Assembly: GCF_004345645.1 (NCBI RefSeq)
Contig: NZ_SLWS01000001.1
Coordinates: forward strand, 1,367,546-1,431,545
DNA: 64,000 bases
Source of the DNA: Actinocrispum wychmicini
GTDB lineage: Bacteria; Actinomycetota; Actinomycetes; Mycobacteriales; Pseudonocardiaceae
Direction: 5' to 3'
Shown: positions 34,069 to 41,938 of the stretch, piece by piece
Layout of the letters: every line of letters starts with the position of its first letter
Numbering within the stretch: position 1 is the first letter of the stretch
The notes under the pieces: generated by a model
Told to the model about the DNA's origin: nothing
What the model saw: the letters and a program-made list of their open reading frames with translations, nothing else
Databases searched by the model: none
Position numbers and translations under genes: made by a program

Positions 34069-34661
34069 TCGAGCGGCAGTCCGGCCTCGAGCAGGGCGAA
34101 CCCCCGGTCCAGGGCCTCGACGAAGTCGGTGTCCTCGCGACCGTAGAACGCCGCGATCGCCACGCCGAGTACCGCGCCGGCCCACATCCGGATGGCGAAG
34201 TCCTTCGGGTCCCGGCCGAGCCGTTCCGCGACCATGTCGGTCAGCAGGGTCAGGCCCGAGGTGAACTGGTCCATGACCACCACCCGCAGCTCGGGGACGG
34301 ACGAGACCAGCCGCATCCGGGCGTGTTCCAGCTCGGTCTCCTCCGCGGTCATCCGCGTGAACACATCGGTCAGCGCCACCCGGATCGCGTCGAGCGGCTT
34401 CATGTCGGCGGGCTGGCTGAGGAACGACTCGACCATCATGGGGTCGTACTGGTCGAACAGGACCGTCTCTTCCTTGGTCGCGAAGTACCGGAAGAACGTG
34501 CTCTGCGACACCTCGGCGGCGGCCGCGATCTGTTCCACGGTCGTCTCGGCGTAGCCCTGCGACAGGAAAAGCCGCAACGCGTGCTGCTGGATGGCGGCAC
34601 GCGTCCTGGCTTTCTTCCGCTCCCTGAGCCCTGGGCGGTCAGCCTGCGACGACGTAGTCAT
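34065..34661 (-). CDS. TetR family transcriptional regulator
   Basis: A 198-residue repressor. The N-terminal helix-turn-helix is typical: RAAIQQHALRLFLSQGYAET, TVEQIAAAAEVSQSTFFRYF. Residues 65-195 form the ligand-binding helical domain with a TetR C-terminal pattern (DPKDFAIRMWAGAVLGVAIA). It overlaps the 3' end of the MFS transporter gene by 23 bases, so it is transcribed with the pump from the promoter at about 36140-36190, where a tandem operator-like sequence lies. Autoregulation of a drug-efflux operon is therefore likely. The inducer is unknown. Confidence 0.93.
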   Translation of the reverse strand: MTTSSQADRPGLRERKKARTRAAIQQHALRLFLSQGYAETTVEQIAAAAEVSQSTFFRYFATKEETVLFDQYDPMMVESFLSQPADMKPLDAIRVALTDVFTRMTAEETELEHARMRLVSSVPELRVVVMDQFTSGLTLLTDMVAERLGRDPKDFAIRMWAGAVLGVAIAAFYGREDTDFVEALDRGFALLEAGLPLD

Positions 34662-36135
34662 GCTCCGATTCTGACTGTTCGACGTCCGCGGGGCGGCGCG
34701 GCAGGAACATCAGCGTCAACACGCCGCCGAGAACCGCGAACCCCACACATACCCACAGCATATCGACCATTCCGGACATGAAGGCGTTCCGGACCGCGTC
34801 CAGCAGCCACGGCTGCCCGGTGGCGTGCGCGATCTGCACACCCGCCGCCGCGCTGTCGGTGGCCGGACCCGGCACGTTCAGGCCGGCCCGGTAGCCGGAG
34901 ATCAACACCGTGCCCAGGATCGCCACCCCGAACGTCCCACCGACCTGGCGCAGCGCCTGCAGCAGCCCGGAGCCCACGCCGGTACGGTCCTTGTCCAACG
35001 AACCCATGGCCAAGTCCATCGACGGCGGCAACGCGAACCCGATGCCGACGCCGATTCCGGTGACCCACACCGCCACGAACCCGTAGCCGGTGTCCACGGA
35101 CGTCCACGTCGCCACCACCAGGCTGACCGCCATCAGCAGGAACCCAATGGCGACAAGGATTTTGGCGCCCAACGCGGGTCGCAGCCGGTCCGCGACCTGG
35201 GCACCGACGAGCAGGCCGCCGACGATCGGCAGCAGCTTCAGCCCGGTGTGCAGCGAGTCCGAGCCGTTGACCGCCTGGAAGTACTGCACCAGAACGAACA
35301 TCGCGCCCATCATTGCGAACGAGCCGAGCGTGGCCATCACCGAACCCCAGGCGAACCCACGTGAACGGAACAGCGCCAGGTCGAACAGTGGACGCGCGGA
35401 ACGCCGTAGCCACAACACAAGCGCTGCCAACAGCGCCACGCCGCCGAGGGCGGGGACGAGTACCTGGGCCGAGCCCCAGCCCTTGTCGCCGGCCTCGATC
35501 AGCCCGTACGTCAGGCCCACCAGGCCGGCGCTGGACAGCAGGATGCCCAGGAAGTCGATCCGCTGGTCCCGGCGGCCGGGGATGGTCGGCAGCAGCCACG
35601 CCAGGGCCGCGATGCCGATCACCACGAACGGCGCGTTGATCAGGAACACCGAGCCCCACCAGAACGTGTCCAGCATCCAGCCGCCGAGCACCGGCCCGAG
35701 CGGGATGCCCAGCGCCATCGCCATGGTGAGTACGGCGATCGCCCGCGCGCGTTCGCCCGCTGGGAAAAGCTTGGTGAGCACGGAGTTCGACAACGGAACC
35801 ATGAACGCCGCGCCGACCCCCAGGACGGCACGGGCAGCGATCAGCGTGGTGGCGTCGTCGGCGTACGCACACGCCACCGAGGCCACCCCGAACAGCGCCA
35901 GGCCGCCGATCAGCAGCGGTTTGGGGCCGAACCGGTCGCCGAGCAGGCCCGCGGGCACCAGGCCGGCGGCCAGCACGAGCGTGTACGCGTTGGCGAACCA
36001 CTGCAGCTGCCCGGTCGTGGCGTGCAGGTCCGTCGCCAGGGTCGGCAGCGCGACGTTCAGGATCGTCGCGTCCAGGCCGAAGGTCAGCAGAGCCACGGCG
36101 AGCGCCCCCAGCACCCACCAACGTCCTCTGTTCAT
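34639..36135 (-). CDS. MFS drug efflux transporter (EmrB/QacA type, 14 TM)
   Basis: A 498-residue DHA2-family proton antiporter. About 14 hydrophobic helices are visible. Motifs include LDATILNVALPTLATDLHAT at the end of helix 1, the motif A loop GLLGDRFGPKPLLIGGLALF, GVGAAFMVPLSNSVLTKLFP and motif C GIPLGPVLGGWMLDTFWWG. Start: ATG 36135 with GAGGGG 7 bases upstream is chosen over 36150. Expected role is export of drugs, dyes or an endogenous antibiotic or lipid. First gene of an operon with the TetR gene. Confidence 0.94.
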   Translation of the reverse strand: MNRGRWWVLGALAVALLTFGLDATILNVALPTLATDLHATTGQLQWFANAYTLVLAAGLVPAGLLGDRFGPKPLLIGGLALFGVASVACAYADDATTLIAARAVLGVGAAFMVPLSNSVLTKLFPAGERARAIAVLTMAMALGIPLGPVLGGWMLDTFWWGSVFLINAPFVVIGIAALAWLLPTIPGRRDQRIDFLGILLSSAGLVGLTYGLIEAGDKGWGSAQVLVPALGGVALLAALVLWLRRSARPLFDLALFRSRGFAWGSVMATLGSFAMMGAMFVLVQYFQAVNGSDSLHTGLKLLPIVGGLLVGAQVADRLRPALGAKILVAIGFLLMAVSLVVATWTSVDTGYGFVAVWVTGIGVGIGFALPPSMDLAMGSLDKDRTGVGSGLLQALRQVGGTFGVAILGTVLISGYRAGLNVPGPATDSAAAGVQIAHATGQPWLLDAVRNAFMSGMVDMLWVCVGFAVLGGVLTLMFLPRRPADVEQSESEHDYVVAG

Positions 36136-36151
36136 GACAGCACCCCTCATT

Positions 36152-36183
36152 TGAAAGTAACTCTCATGTGAGAGTAGCTGTCA
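36152..36183. promoter_or_regulatory. Putative tandem TetR operator
   Basis: Two 15-base imperfect palindromes, TGAAAGTAACTCTCA (36152-36166) and TGAGAGTAGCTGTCA (36169-36183), stand 2 bases apart and agree at 12 of 15 positions. Their junction forms a perfect 7-2-7 inverted repeat (ACTCTCA TG TGAGAGT). They lie 17 bases upstream of the MFS start, where a repressor would block the promoter. Binding by the adjacent TetR protein is inferred. Confidence 0.6.
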
Positions 36184-36204
36184 CTTTCAGGGCTCGCCAG
36201 GGAC

Positions 36205-37083
36205 GTGACAGAATGCACAGCCGTGACCGAACCGAGACACTATGGCGACGAGTTGGCCGTGGTCACCGTCACCTACTCCCCGGGCGAGACGCTCGAACGG
36301 TTCCTCGACACCCTGGACAAGGCCACCAAGCGGCCTTACCGCGTCGTGCTCGCCGACAACGGCTCCACCGACGGCGCCCCGGAACAAGCGGCCGAACGCG
36401 AAGGCGTGCAGCTGCTGTCCACGGGCGAGAACCTGGGCTACGGCGCCGCCGCCAACCGAGGGGTCACCGAGTTCGACGACGCCTACGGCTGGGTCGTGGT
36501 GGCCAACCCCGACATTGAATGGGGCCCCGGTTCGATCGACACCCTCCTGGACGCGGCCGACCGCTGGCCGCGCGGCGGCTCCTTCGGCCCCCTGATCCGC
36601 GAACCGAACGGCGACGTCTACCCGTCCGCGCGGCTGCTGCCGTCCCTGGGCAAAGGCGTCGGGCACGCCGTCGTCGGCCGCGTCTGGCGGGACAACCCGT
36701 GGACCAAGGCGTACCGGCAGTCGGAAGGCGCGATCGTCGAGCGCACAGCCGGTTGGCTGTCCGGTTCGTGCCTGCTGCTGCGGCGGGCGGCGTTCGACTC
36801 GGTCGACGGCTTCGACCCGCGCTACTTCATGTACTTCGAGGACGTCGACCTCGGCGACCGAATCGGCCGCGCGGGCTGGCAGAACGTGTACGTGCCGTCA
36901 GCGGAAGTGACGCACATCGGCGGCCACGCCACCGCCAAGGCGTCGGAGAAGATGCTCGCGGCCCACCACGCCAGCGCGTACCGCTACCTCGCCGACCGCC
37001 ACCAAGGCGCGGAATGGCGCCCGCTGCTCGCCGCCATCAAAGCCGGCCTCAAACTCCGCCTGAAACTCGAGACCCGCAAATAG
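36205..37083 (+). CDS. wbbL: WbbL-like rhamnosyltransferase (GT2)
   Basis: A 292-residue GT-A enzyme that fits WbbL, which adds L-rhamnose from dTDP-rhamnose to GlcNAc-diphospho-decaprenol to make the arabinogalactan linker. Motifs: VVTVTYSPGETLERFLDTLD, VLADNGSTDGAPEQAAER, NLGYGAAANRGVTE, ANPDIEWGPGSIDTLL (DxD site) and YFMYFEDVDLGDRIGRAGW. In mycobacteria wbbL stands between rmlD and manB; here manC is one gene away and rmlD is 11 kb away. GTG at 36205 and GTG at 36223 are both possible starts. The stop abuts that of the next, convergent gene. Confidence 0.88.
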   Translation: MTECTAVTEPRHYGDELAVVTVTYSPGETLERFLDTLDKATKRPYRVVLADNGSTDGAPEQAAEREGVQLLSTGENLGYGAAANRGVTEFDDAYGWVVVANPDIEWGPGSIDTLLDAADRWPRGGSFGPLIREPNGDVYPSARLLPSLGKGVGHAVVGRVWRDNPWTKAYRQSEGAIVERTAGWLSGSCLLLRRAAFDSVDGFDPRYFMYFEDVDLGDRIGRAGWQNVYVPSAEVTHIGGHATAKASEKMLAAHHASAYRYLADRHQGAEWRPLLAAIKAGLKLRLKLETRK

Positions 37084-37497
37084 TCAGAGGGTGCCGTCCA
37101 TCCGCTCCGACATGGTCCGGCGCGGCTTGGGCGGCTGTTTGACGGTCGGCACCATGCCCTCGGGCTGCTGCTCCGGCTCTGGATCACGCGGCCGGGGCTG
37201 CGGCGTCGGCGCCTGCTGCTGGTAGCCCTGGTGCTGCTGCTGTGGATGCCCGTGCTGGAAGGGCGGCCGGGGGGACGGCTGGGACTGGGTCGGCTGGTTC
37301 TGCGCCAGCGGGTGTTGCACCACCATCGTTGCTTCCGGGTCGGTCTCGCGCTTGTCCAGCGAGGAGACCACCACTCGGGGAATCTGCAGGGTCGCCGAAG
37401 CGTCCATCGGCGAGATCGCGTCTTCCGGCGTCACCACATAGGCGCCGCGTGCGCGGGCTCGCGCCAGGGCAGCGTCGGCTCGCTCCCGGGGATCCAT
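37084..37497 (-). CDS. Hypothetical Pro/Gln-rich protein
   Basis: A 137-residue protein of unknown function. The first 60 residues look folded or conserved (RERADAALARARARGAYVVT, then ISPMDASATLQIPRVVVSSLD), while the rest is Pro/Gln-rich and probably disordered (for example HGHPQQQHQGYQQQ). The end is basic, RRTMSERMDGTL. ATG at 37497, with GGGAGAGG upstream, is favoured over the frame start at 37524. No membrane segment. I recognise similar short genes beside wbbL/manC in other actinobacteria but cannot assign a role. Confidence 0.75.
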   Translation of the reverse strand: MDPRERADAALARARARGAYVVTPEDAISPMDASATLQIPRVVVSSLDKRETDPEATMVVQHPLAQNQPTQSQPSPRPPFQHGHPQQQHQGYQQQAPTPQPRPRDPEPEQQPEGMVPTVKQPPKPRRTMSERMDGTL

Positions 37498-37614
37498 GCC
37501 TTGGCCTCTCCCGCGTCGCCTCAAGCCGGCACCGCCACCGGCTGTCGTGTTGCCACCAGAGTATTCCCTTGAGGCCGCTGTCGTCAGGGATGAAGTGAAA
37601 TCCGCATCTTGATC

Positions 37615-38709
37615 TTAGACGTATCCGGTCCGGCCGCTGTCACGCAGGATCTCGGTGAGACGCTTGATGTCCTGGGCGCGTTCGCGTTGGCACACAAGGA
37701 CGGCGTCCGGGGTGTCCACCACGATCAGGTCACGGACCCCCAGGGTGGCCACCAGCCGCCCACCGGCCGGTACGACCACTACATCTTGGGTGTCCACCGA
37801 CACCACCACACCACCACCGGGGGTGTCGACCACCCTGGCGCCGTCCACCTCGGTCGCCAGCAGCTCCCCGAGGGTTTCGAAGTCGCCGATGTCGCTCCAG
37901 CCGAAGTCGCCGGGCACGGTCGCGACCAGGCCTTCCGCGGCGGCCGGCTCCATCACGGCGTACTCGACCGCGACCTTCGGGATGCCCGCCCACAGCGTGC
38001 CGACGACGTCGTCCCGGTCCTCGGTGTCCCACGCCTCGGCGATCTTGGTGACCGGCTCGAACACGTCCGGCCTGCGCTTTTCCAACTCCCGCAGGAACAC
38101 GTCGGTGCGCCAGACGAACATGCTGGCGTTCCACAGATACCGGCCGGAGCCCACATACTCCTGCGCCACCGGCAGGGTCGGCTTCTCCTTGAGCTCCAGC
38201 ACCTGCTGCCGGACACCCAACTCCGCGGTCTCGCTGCACCTCAGGTAGCCGTAGCCGGTCTCGGGACGCGTCGGCGTGATGCCGATGGTCATCAGCTCGC
38301 CCCGCTGGGCGCCGGCGGCGGCCTCAGCGACGGTACGGGCGAACGCGTCCGTGTCCTTGATCAGGTGGTCGGCGGCGAACGACGCCATCACCGCACCGGG
38401 GCTGCGCTGCTGGATCACCGCGGCGGCGAGGGCGATCGCGGCACACGAGTCCCGGGCGAGCGGCTCGACCAGGATGTTGCGCCCCGGCAGGTCCGGCAGT
38501 TGGCGGGCGACCGCCGCCGAGTGCGCGGTCCCCGTCACGACGTGTACCCGATCAGGTGACGCCAGCGGCACGAGCCGGTCGTAGGTCGCCTGCAGCAGCG
38601 ACCGCTCGGTGCCCGTCAACGGGTGCAGGAACTTGGGGTTCGTCGCACGGGAAAGGGGCCACAACCGGGTCCCGCTGCCGCCAGCGGGCACAACCACATG
38701 CAGGTCCAC
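37615..38709 (-). CDS. manC: Mannose-1-phosphate guanylyltransferase
   Basis: A 364-residue nucleotidyltransferase that makes GDP-mannose from GTP and mannose-1-P. The N-terminal HVVVPAGGSGTRLWPLSRAT is the pyrophosphorylase signature, and FAADHLIKDTDAFA, GYLRCSETAEL, LKEKPTLPVAQEY and LWNASMFVWRTDVFLREL follow in the expected order. The enzyme lacks the fused isomerase domain of bifunctional ManC/AlgA. In Mycobacterium tuberculosis the corresponding gene is named manB (Rv3264c). It completes the mannose route with manA and manB at 53.9-57.8 kb. The 3' neighbour is the Pro/Gln-rich gene. Confidence 0.95.
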   Translation of the reverse strand: MDLHVVVPAGGSGTRLWPLSRATNPKFLHPLTGTERSLLQATYDRLVPLASPDRVHVVTGTAHSAAVARQLPDLPGRNILVEPLARDSCAAIALAAAVIQQRSPGAVMASFAADHLIKDTDAFARTVAEAAAGAQRGELMTIGITPTRPETGYGYLRCSETAELGVRQQVLELKEKPTLPVAQEYVGSGRYLWNASMFVWRTDVFLRELEKRRPDVFEPVTKIAEAWDTEDRDDVVGTLWAGIPKVAVEYAVMEPAAAEGLVATVPGDFGWSDIGDFETLGELLATEVDGARVVDTPGGGVVVSVDTQDVVVVPAGGRLVATLGVRDLIVVDTPDAVLVCQRERAQDIKRLTEILRDSGRTGYV

Positions 38710-38732
38710 AAGGCCACTGTAACGTCGCCACC

Positions 38733-39632
38733 ATGACCGTCCGCGCTTGGCGACCTGACTACCCGCTGGACATGGTGGGTGTGCTCGCGCCGTTGCGTCG
38801 GGGGGCCGGCGATCCCAGTTCGCAGGTATCTCCGGACGGTGTCATCTGGCTGGCCGCGAACACCCCGACCGGTCCGGGGACGCTCAGTCTGCGCCGGTCC
38901 GCCGACGGCGAGGTCAGCGCGGAGGCTTGGGGCGACGGGGCGGATTTCCTGCTCGACGGCCTGCCCGCGTTGCTCGGAGCCGACGATGACGACTCGGATT
39001 TCGTGGCCCACCATGACGTTGTGGCCCAGGTTCGCCACCGCATGCCCGGGATGCGGCTCGGCGCGTCCGGGCGGGTGTGGGACGTGTTGATGCCGGCGAT
39101 CCTGGAGCAGAAAGTCACCGGCATCGAGGCCCGTCGCTCGTGGCGTGAACTGTGCCGCCGGTTCGGCACTTGGGCGCCTGGCCCGATGCGTCTGCGCGTC
39201 CCGCCGTCACCACGCGCGATCATGTCCATCGCCGACTGGGACTGGCATCGCGCCGGAGTCGACAACGCCCGGCGCCGCGCTCTCATCGCCTCGGCACAGG
39301 TGGCGGGCCGGTTGGAACGGGCCGTGTCGCTCAAAGGTGCCGAGGGGAGGGCGTTGCTACGCAAGGTTCCCGGCATCGGTGTGTGGACGGCCGCCGAGGT
39401 GGCCCAACGCGCCTGGGGCGACCCGGACGCGGTGAGCTTCGGCGACTTCCACATCCCCGCGGTCGTCGGTTACGCGCTGCTGGGCCGGAAACTGGACGAC
39501 GAAGGCATGTTCGAAGTCCTCGCCCCCTATTCGCCGCAACGCCAACGGGCCGTCCGCTACATCGAGGCCGCCGGGTTCAGCCGTCCCCGCTTCGGACCCC
39601 GACTGGCTCCCCGCGACTACCGCGCCATGTAG
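38733..39632 (+). CDS. AlkA-like DNA-3-methyladenine glycosylase
   Basis: A 299-residue helix-hairpin-helix DNA glycosylase that removes alkylated bases. The first 90 residues form the AlkA-type N-terminal beta domain. The catalytic part shows PAILEQKVTGIEARRSWREL, the HhH motif LLRKVPGIGVWTAAEVAQRA and, after it, GDPDAVSFGDFHIPAVVGYA, with the Asp expected for catalysis. ATG 38733 is chosen because coding resemblance starts there; the frame is open further upstream. It is divergent from manC with only 23 bases between starts, and its 3' end overlaps the convergent Nudix gene by 56 bases. Confidence 0.88.
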   Translation: MTVRAWRPDYPLDMVGVLAPLRRGAGDPSSQVSPDGVIWLAANTPTGPGTLSLRRSADGEVSAEAWGDGADFLLDGLPALLGADDDDSDFVAHHDVVAQVRHRMPGMRLGASGRVWDVLMPAILEQKVTGIEARRSWRELCRRFGTWAPGPMRLRVPPSPRAIMSIADWDWHRAGVDNARRRALIASAQVAGRLERAVSLKGAEGRALLRKVPGIGVWTAAEVAQRAWGDPDAVSFGDFHIPAVVGYALLGRKLDDEGMFEVLAPYSPQRQRAVRYIEAAGFSRPRFGPRLAPRDYRAM

Positions 39633-40152
39633 CCGCCGAGATCATCGGCAGCAGGTCCTCGGAGTCCGGCGGCAACTCCGAAACAGGCCACCATTGCAGG
39701 TCGTCCGACTCGTCGCTGCGCACGGCCTGCGCTCCGGCCGGCGCGTGTACCGCGAAGCGAACGTCGAAATGCCTTGTGGGCACACCCAATGAGCACGTGA
39801 TCGGGTGAACGTCCAAATGCGCCGGTGTGGGATCGATGGTCAGGCCGTCGATCCCTGACTCCTCGGTCGCTTCCCGCAGGGCGGCCTCGACCAGTCCCGC
39901 GTCGCCCGGCTCGCAGTGCCCGCCGAGCTGCAACCACCGGCCGACCCGGGGGTGCAGCGTCAGCAACACGTGCTCGCCGCTCGCGTCCAACACCACGGCC
40001 GACGCGGTCAGATGCCCGGCGGCGCACTCCCGTCTACAGGAATCCTCCCGTGCGGCAAGGAATCCGAGGTAGGCCTGCCGGAGCGACTCCTGCCCGAAGT
40101 CGTCCGGCCGCCAATTCTCCAGTAGTGCGACAGCGTTGGCGTGCAAGGTCAC
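39577..40152 (-). CDS. Nudix hydrolase
   Basis: A 191-residue Nudix protein. The Nudix box reads GGHCEPGDAGLVEAALREATEESGI, close to G-x5-E-x7-REUxEExGU with Asp in place of the first Glu. Residues 1-50 are a helical extension, and 140-175 include FDVRFAVHAPAGAQA. Likely hydrolyses a nucleoside diphosphate linked to some moiety; the substrate cannot be inferred. It shares 56 bases with the glycosylase gene on the other strand, in the C-terminal tails of both, and lies 9 bases before the ESX-type trio. Confidence 0.88.
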   Translation of the reverse strand: MTLHANAVALLENWRPDDFGQESLRQAYLGFLAAREDSCRRECAAGHLTASAVVLDASGEHVLLTLHPRVGRWLQLGGHCEPGDAGLVEAALREATEESGIDGLTIDPTPAHLDVHPITCSLGVPTRHFDVRFAVHAPAGAQAVRSDESDDLQWWPVSELPPDSEDLLPMISAATWRGSRGEPVGVRSGDG

Positions 40153-40161
40153 CCGGCAACA

Positions 40162-41037
40162 TTACTGGTTGTAGGTCTTGTCGATGTTCTTCGCCACGAC
40201 CTTGCGGGTGTTGGTGTAGATGCCCTTGGTGATGTCCGCAAGCGGCTTCGACATGCCCTTCGCGTCGATCGCCTTGTCCAGCGGGCCTTTCAGCCGGTCG
40301 ATGGCCAGTTCGAGCCTCTTCACCAGGTCGCAGATCTTCTTGACCACCCGGATCAGCTTCGACGTCCACTCGGCGATCTTCTTCGCCCATTTCACCGCGC
40401 GCCGCACGATGTCGGCGACCATGCCGGGGGTGGCGAGGCCGACCGAGATCACCTCGGCCGCGGCCCATTCGATGGCCGCCGCGACCAGGTCACCCACGGC
40501 CTGCGAGATGAGTTCGCGGACCACCTTGCGGACCGCGTTGAGGGCGCCGCCGGCCATGCTCACCGCGATCGACACGGCCTGGCACCCGGTGGACACCGAG
40601 TTGACGATCGCGACCTGGCCCGCGGCGAACACCTTGTAGGCGTCGATCGCCACACCCTCCCATGGCGCGGTGTCGGTCTGCACGGCCTTGGTGATGTCGT
40701 CGGCCGCGCCGGACACCTCCTTGGCGACGTTGCCCCAGGTGGCGCTCATCGCGTCGATGGCCTGCTGGTCGCCGACCATCTTGTCGAGCGGTTCCTTCAG
40801 GAAGCTGACGTGTTCGATCAGCCAGCCGAACCCGGCCGCGGCGAGCCCCGCCAGCGGGTCGCCCGCGTCGATCAGCTTGCTGACCGCGCTGGCCGCGCTG
40901 AACGAGTTGACCAGGCCCTCGGCCCAGTTGCCGTCGCCGATGGCCTTCGCTGCGGTGGCCACCGTGTCGATCGCGCCCGCGCCCGCCGTGTCACTGACTG
41001 GCTTCTCCGGCGCGATCAGCGTGTTGCCGTCAGGCAT
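40162..41037 (-). CDS. Helical WXG100/ESX-type large substrate candidate
   Basis: A 291-residue, almost entirely helical protein. A WXG-like turn occurs in SATWGNVAKEVSGAADDITK (about residues 98-117) and PWEGVAIDAYKVFAAGQV follows. The second half has hydrophobic Ala/Val helices (VSIAVSMAGGALNAVRKVV, EWAAAEVISVGLATPGMV), then a Lys/Arg-rich helical tail. The arrangement WXG-hydrophobic-basic is seen in ESX/T7SS polymorphic or structural substrates of actinobacteria. Its start shares one base with the stop of the preceding EspC-like gene. No toxin motif was recognised in the tail. Confidence 0.65.
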   Translation of the reverse strand: MPDGNTLIAPEKPVSDTAGAGAIDTVATAAKAIGDGNWAEGLVNSFSAASAVSKLIDAGDPLAGLAAAGFGWLIEHVSFLKEPLDKMVGDQQAIDAMSATWGNVAKEVSGAADDITKAVQTDTAPWEGVAIDAYKVFAAGQVAIVNSVSTGCQAVSIAVSMAGGALNAVRKVVRELISQAVGDLVAAAIEWAAAEVISVGLATPGMVADIVRRAVKWAKKIAEWTSKLIRVVKKICDLVKRLELAIDRLKGPLDKAIDAKGMSKPLADITKGIYTNTRKVVAKNIDKTYNQ

Positions 41038-41342
41038 CAGTTGCCTCCGAACGCTTGCTTCTTGGCGTGCTCGACCTCGTCGTACGCGTCGGCCATCGCC
41101 TTGATCCCGGCCGCGACCCCTTCGACCATCAGCCGGCTGGCGGCGACAGCGCCGGTCGCGACCCCTTCGATGACCATCACACCGGCAGCCAACGGCTGCC
41201 CGATCAGGCCGAACGCCTCGTTGTGCAACGTCATCTGGCCGGCCGCGTCCGCCGCGGTGCCCAGCCGGTCGCCGGCGGCGTCCACTTTCTTGGCGTGCGC
41301 CCGCATCCCGTCCGGATCGACAATGTAGCCGTCGTCAGCCAT
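41037..41342 (-). CDS. EspC-like type VII secretion target
   Basis: A 101-residue helical protein with the features of the ESX-1 EspC family: YIVDPDGMRAHAKKVDAAGD at the N-terminus, a central turn MTLHNEAFGLIGQPLAAGV and a C-terminal helix ending DAYDEVEHAKKQAFGG. The Y-x3-D/E pattern needed for ESX export is present (YDEVEH). It is sandwiched between a YbaB-type gene and a large WXG-like gene, with coupled translation to the latter (TGATG). It may be co-secreted as a partner of the large protein. Confidence 0.72.
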   Translation of the reverse strand: MADDGYIVDPDGMRAHAKKVDAAGDRLGTAADAAGQMTLHNEAFGLIGQPLAAGVMVIEGVATGAVAASRLMVEGVAAGIKAMADAYDEVEHAKKQAFGGN

Positions 41343-41354
41343 CTCGCTCCCTCG

Positions 41355-41882
41355 TTAACGCAGAAAGCCGCCGTTGTCGAAGTAGTCGTCGTCATTGGGA
41401 CCAACGGCGGCCGGTGGCCTGGGCCGGCGGTTGGACGGCGGAGGCGGCGGCTGGGTTCCCCGGATTATCGAGTCGTCTTCCTGGCCGTACCCACCACCGC
41501 CGGGCCGGTAGTCCTCGGGCGGCGTCTCCGGGTACGCACTGCGCACCTTGTCCACCACGACATGCAAAGCCTCGGTGTCGCCCAGCAACGGCTCGGACAC
41601 CCGCTGAACCTCGTCCGCGATCCGGCTCTGCGCGGCCGCCACCAACCGAAGCACCTCTTGGGCGACGGCATGCCCGTCACGGTCGCGCAAACTGTTGCCG
41701 AGCTCGAGCCCGACCAGGTTGCCCGACGCGTTCACGGTGACCGTGACCTGTCCGTTCATCCCGTGCTGGGTGATCTGGATGTCGCCGAGCTCCTGCTGCA
41801 TCCGCTCGGCCCGCTGCTCGGTGTCCCGAAGCTTCGTCTCGTACTCGGCCTGCCACTGCTCGCCTGGGGAAGGCATGGTCAT
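41355..41882 (-). CDS. YbaB/EbfC nucleoid-associated-like protein
   Basis: A 175-residue protein whose first 110 residues match the YbaB/EbfC DNA-binding family: a coiled-coil helix (LRDTEQRAERMQQELGDIQI), strands GQVTVTVNASGNLVGLELGN and a final helix SRIADEVQRV. The tail is Pro/Gly/Asp-rich (EDYRPGGGGYGQEDDSIIRG, NDDDYFDNGG) and likely disordered. YbaB-like proteins often precede ESX-type substrate genes in Pseudonocardiales. The two ATG codons at 41882 and 41876 are both possible starts. It is the first gene of the trio. Confidence 0.8.
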   Translation of the reverse strand: MTMPSPGEQWQAEYETKLRDTEQRAERMQQELGDIQITQHGMNGQVTVTVNASGNLVGLELGNSLRDRDGHAVAQEVLRLVAAAQSRIADEVQRVSEPLLGDTEALHVVVDKVRSAYPETPPEDYRPGGGGYGQEDDSIIRGTQPPPPPSNRRPRPPAAVGPNDDDYFDNGGFLR

Positions 41883-41938
41883 GCGCGGAGTATCACAGAG
41901 GACAGTGACACCCCGCAGGACATTCGGAAATCGTGGGG

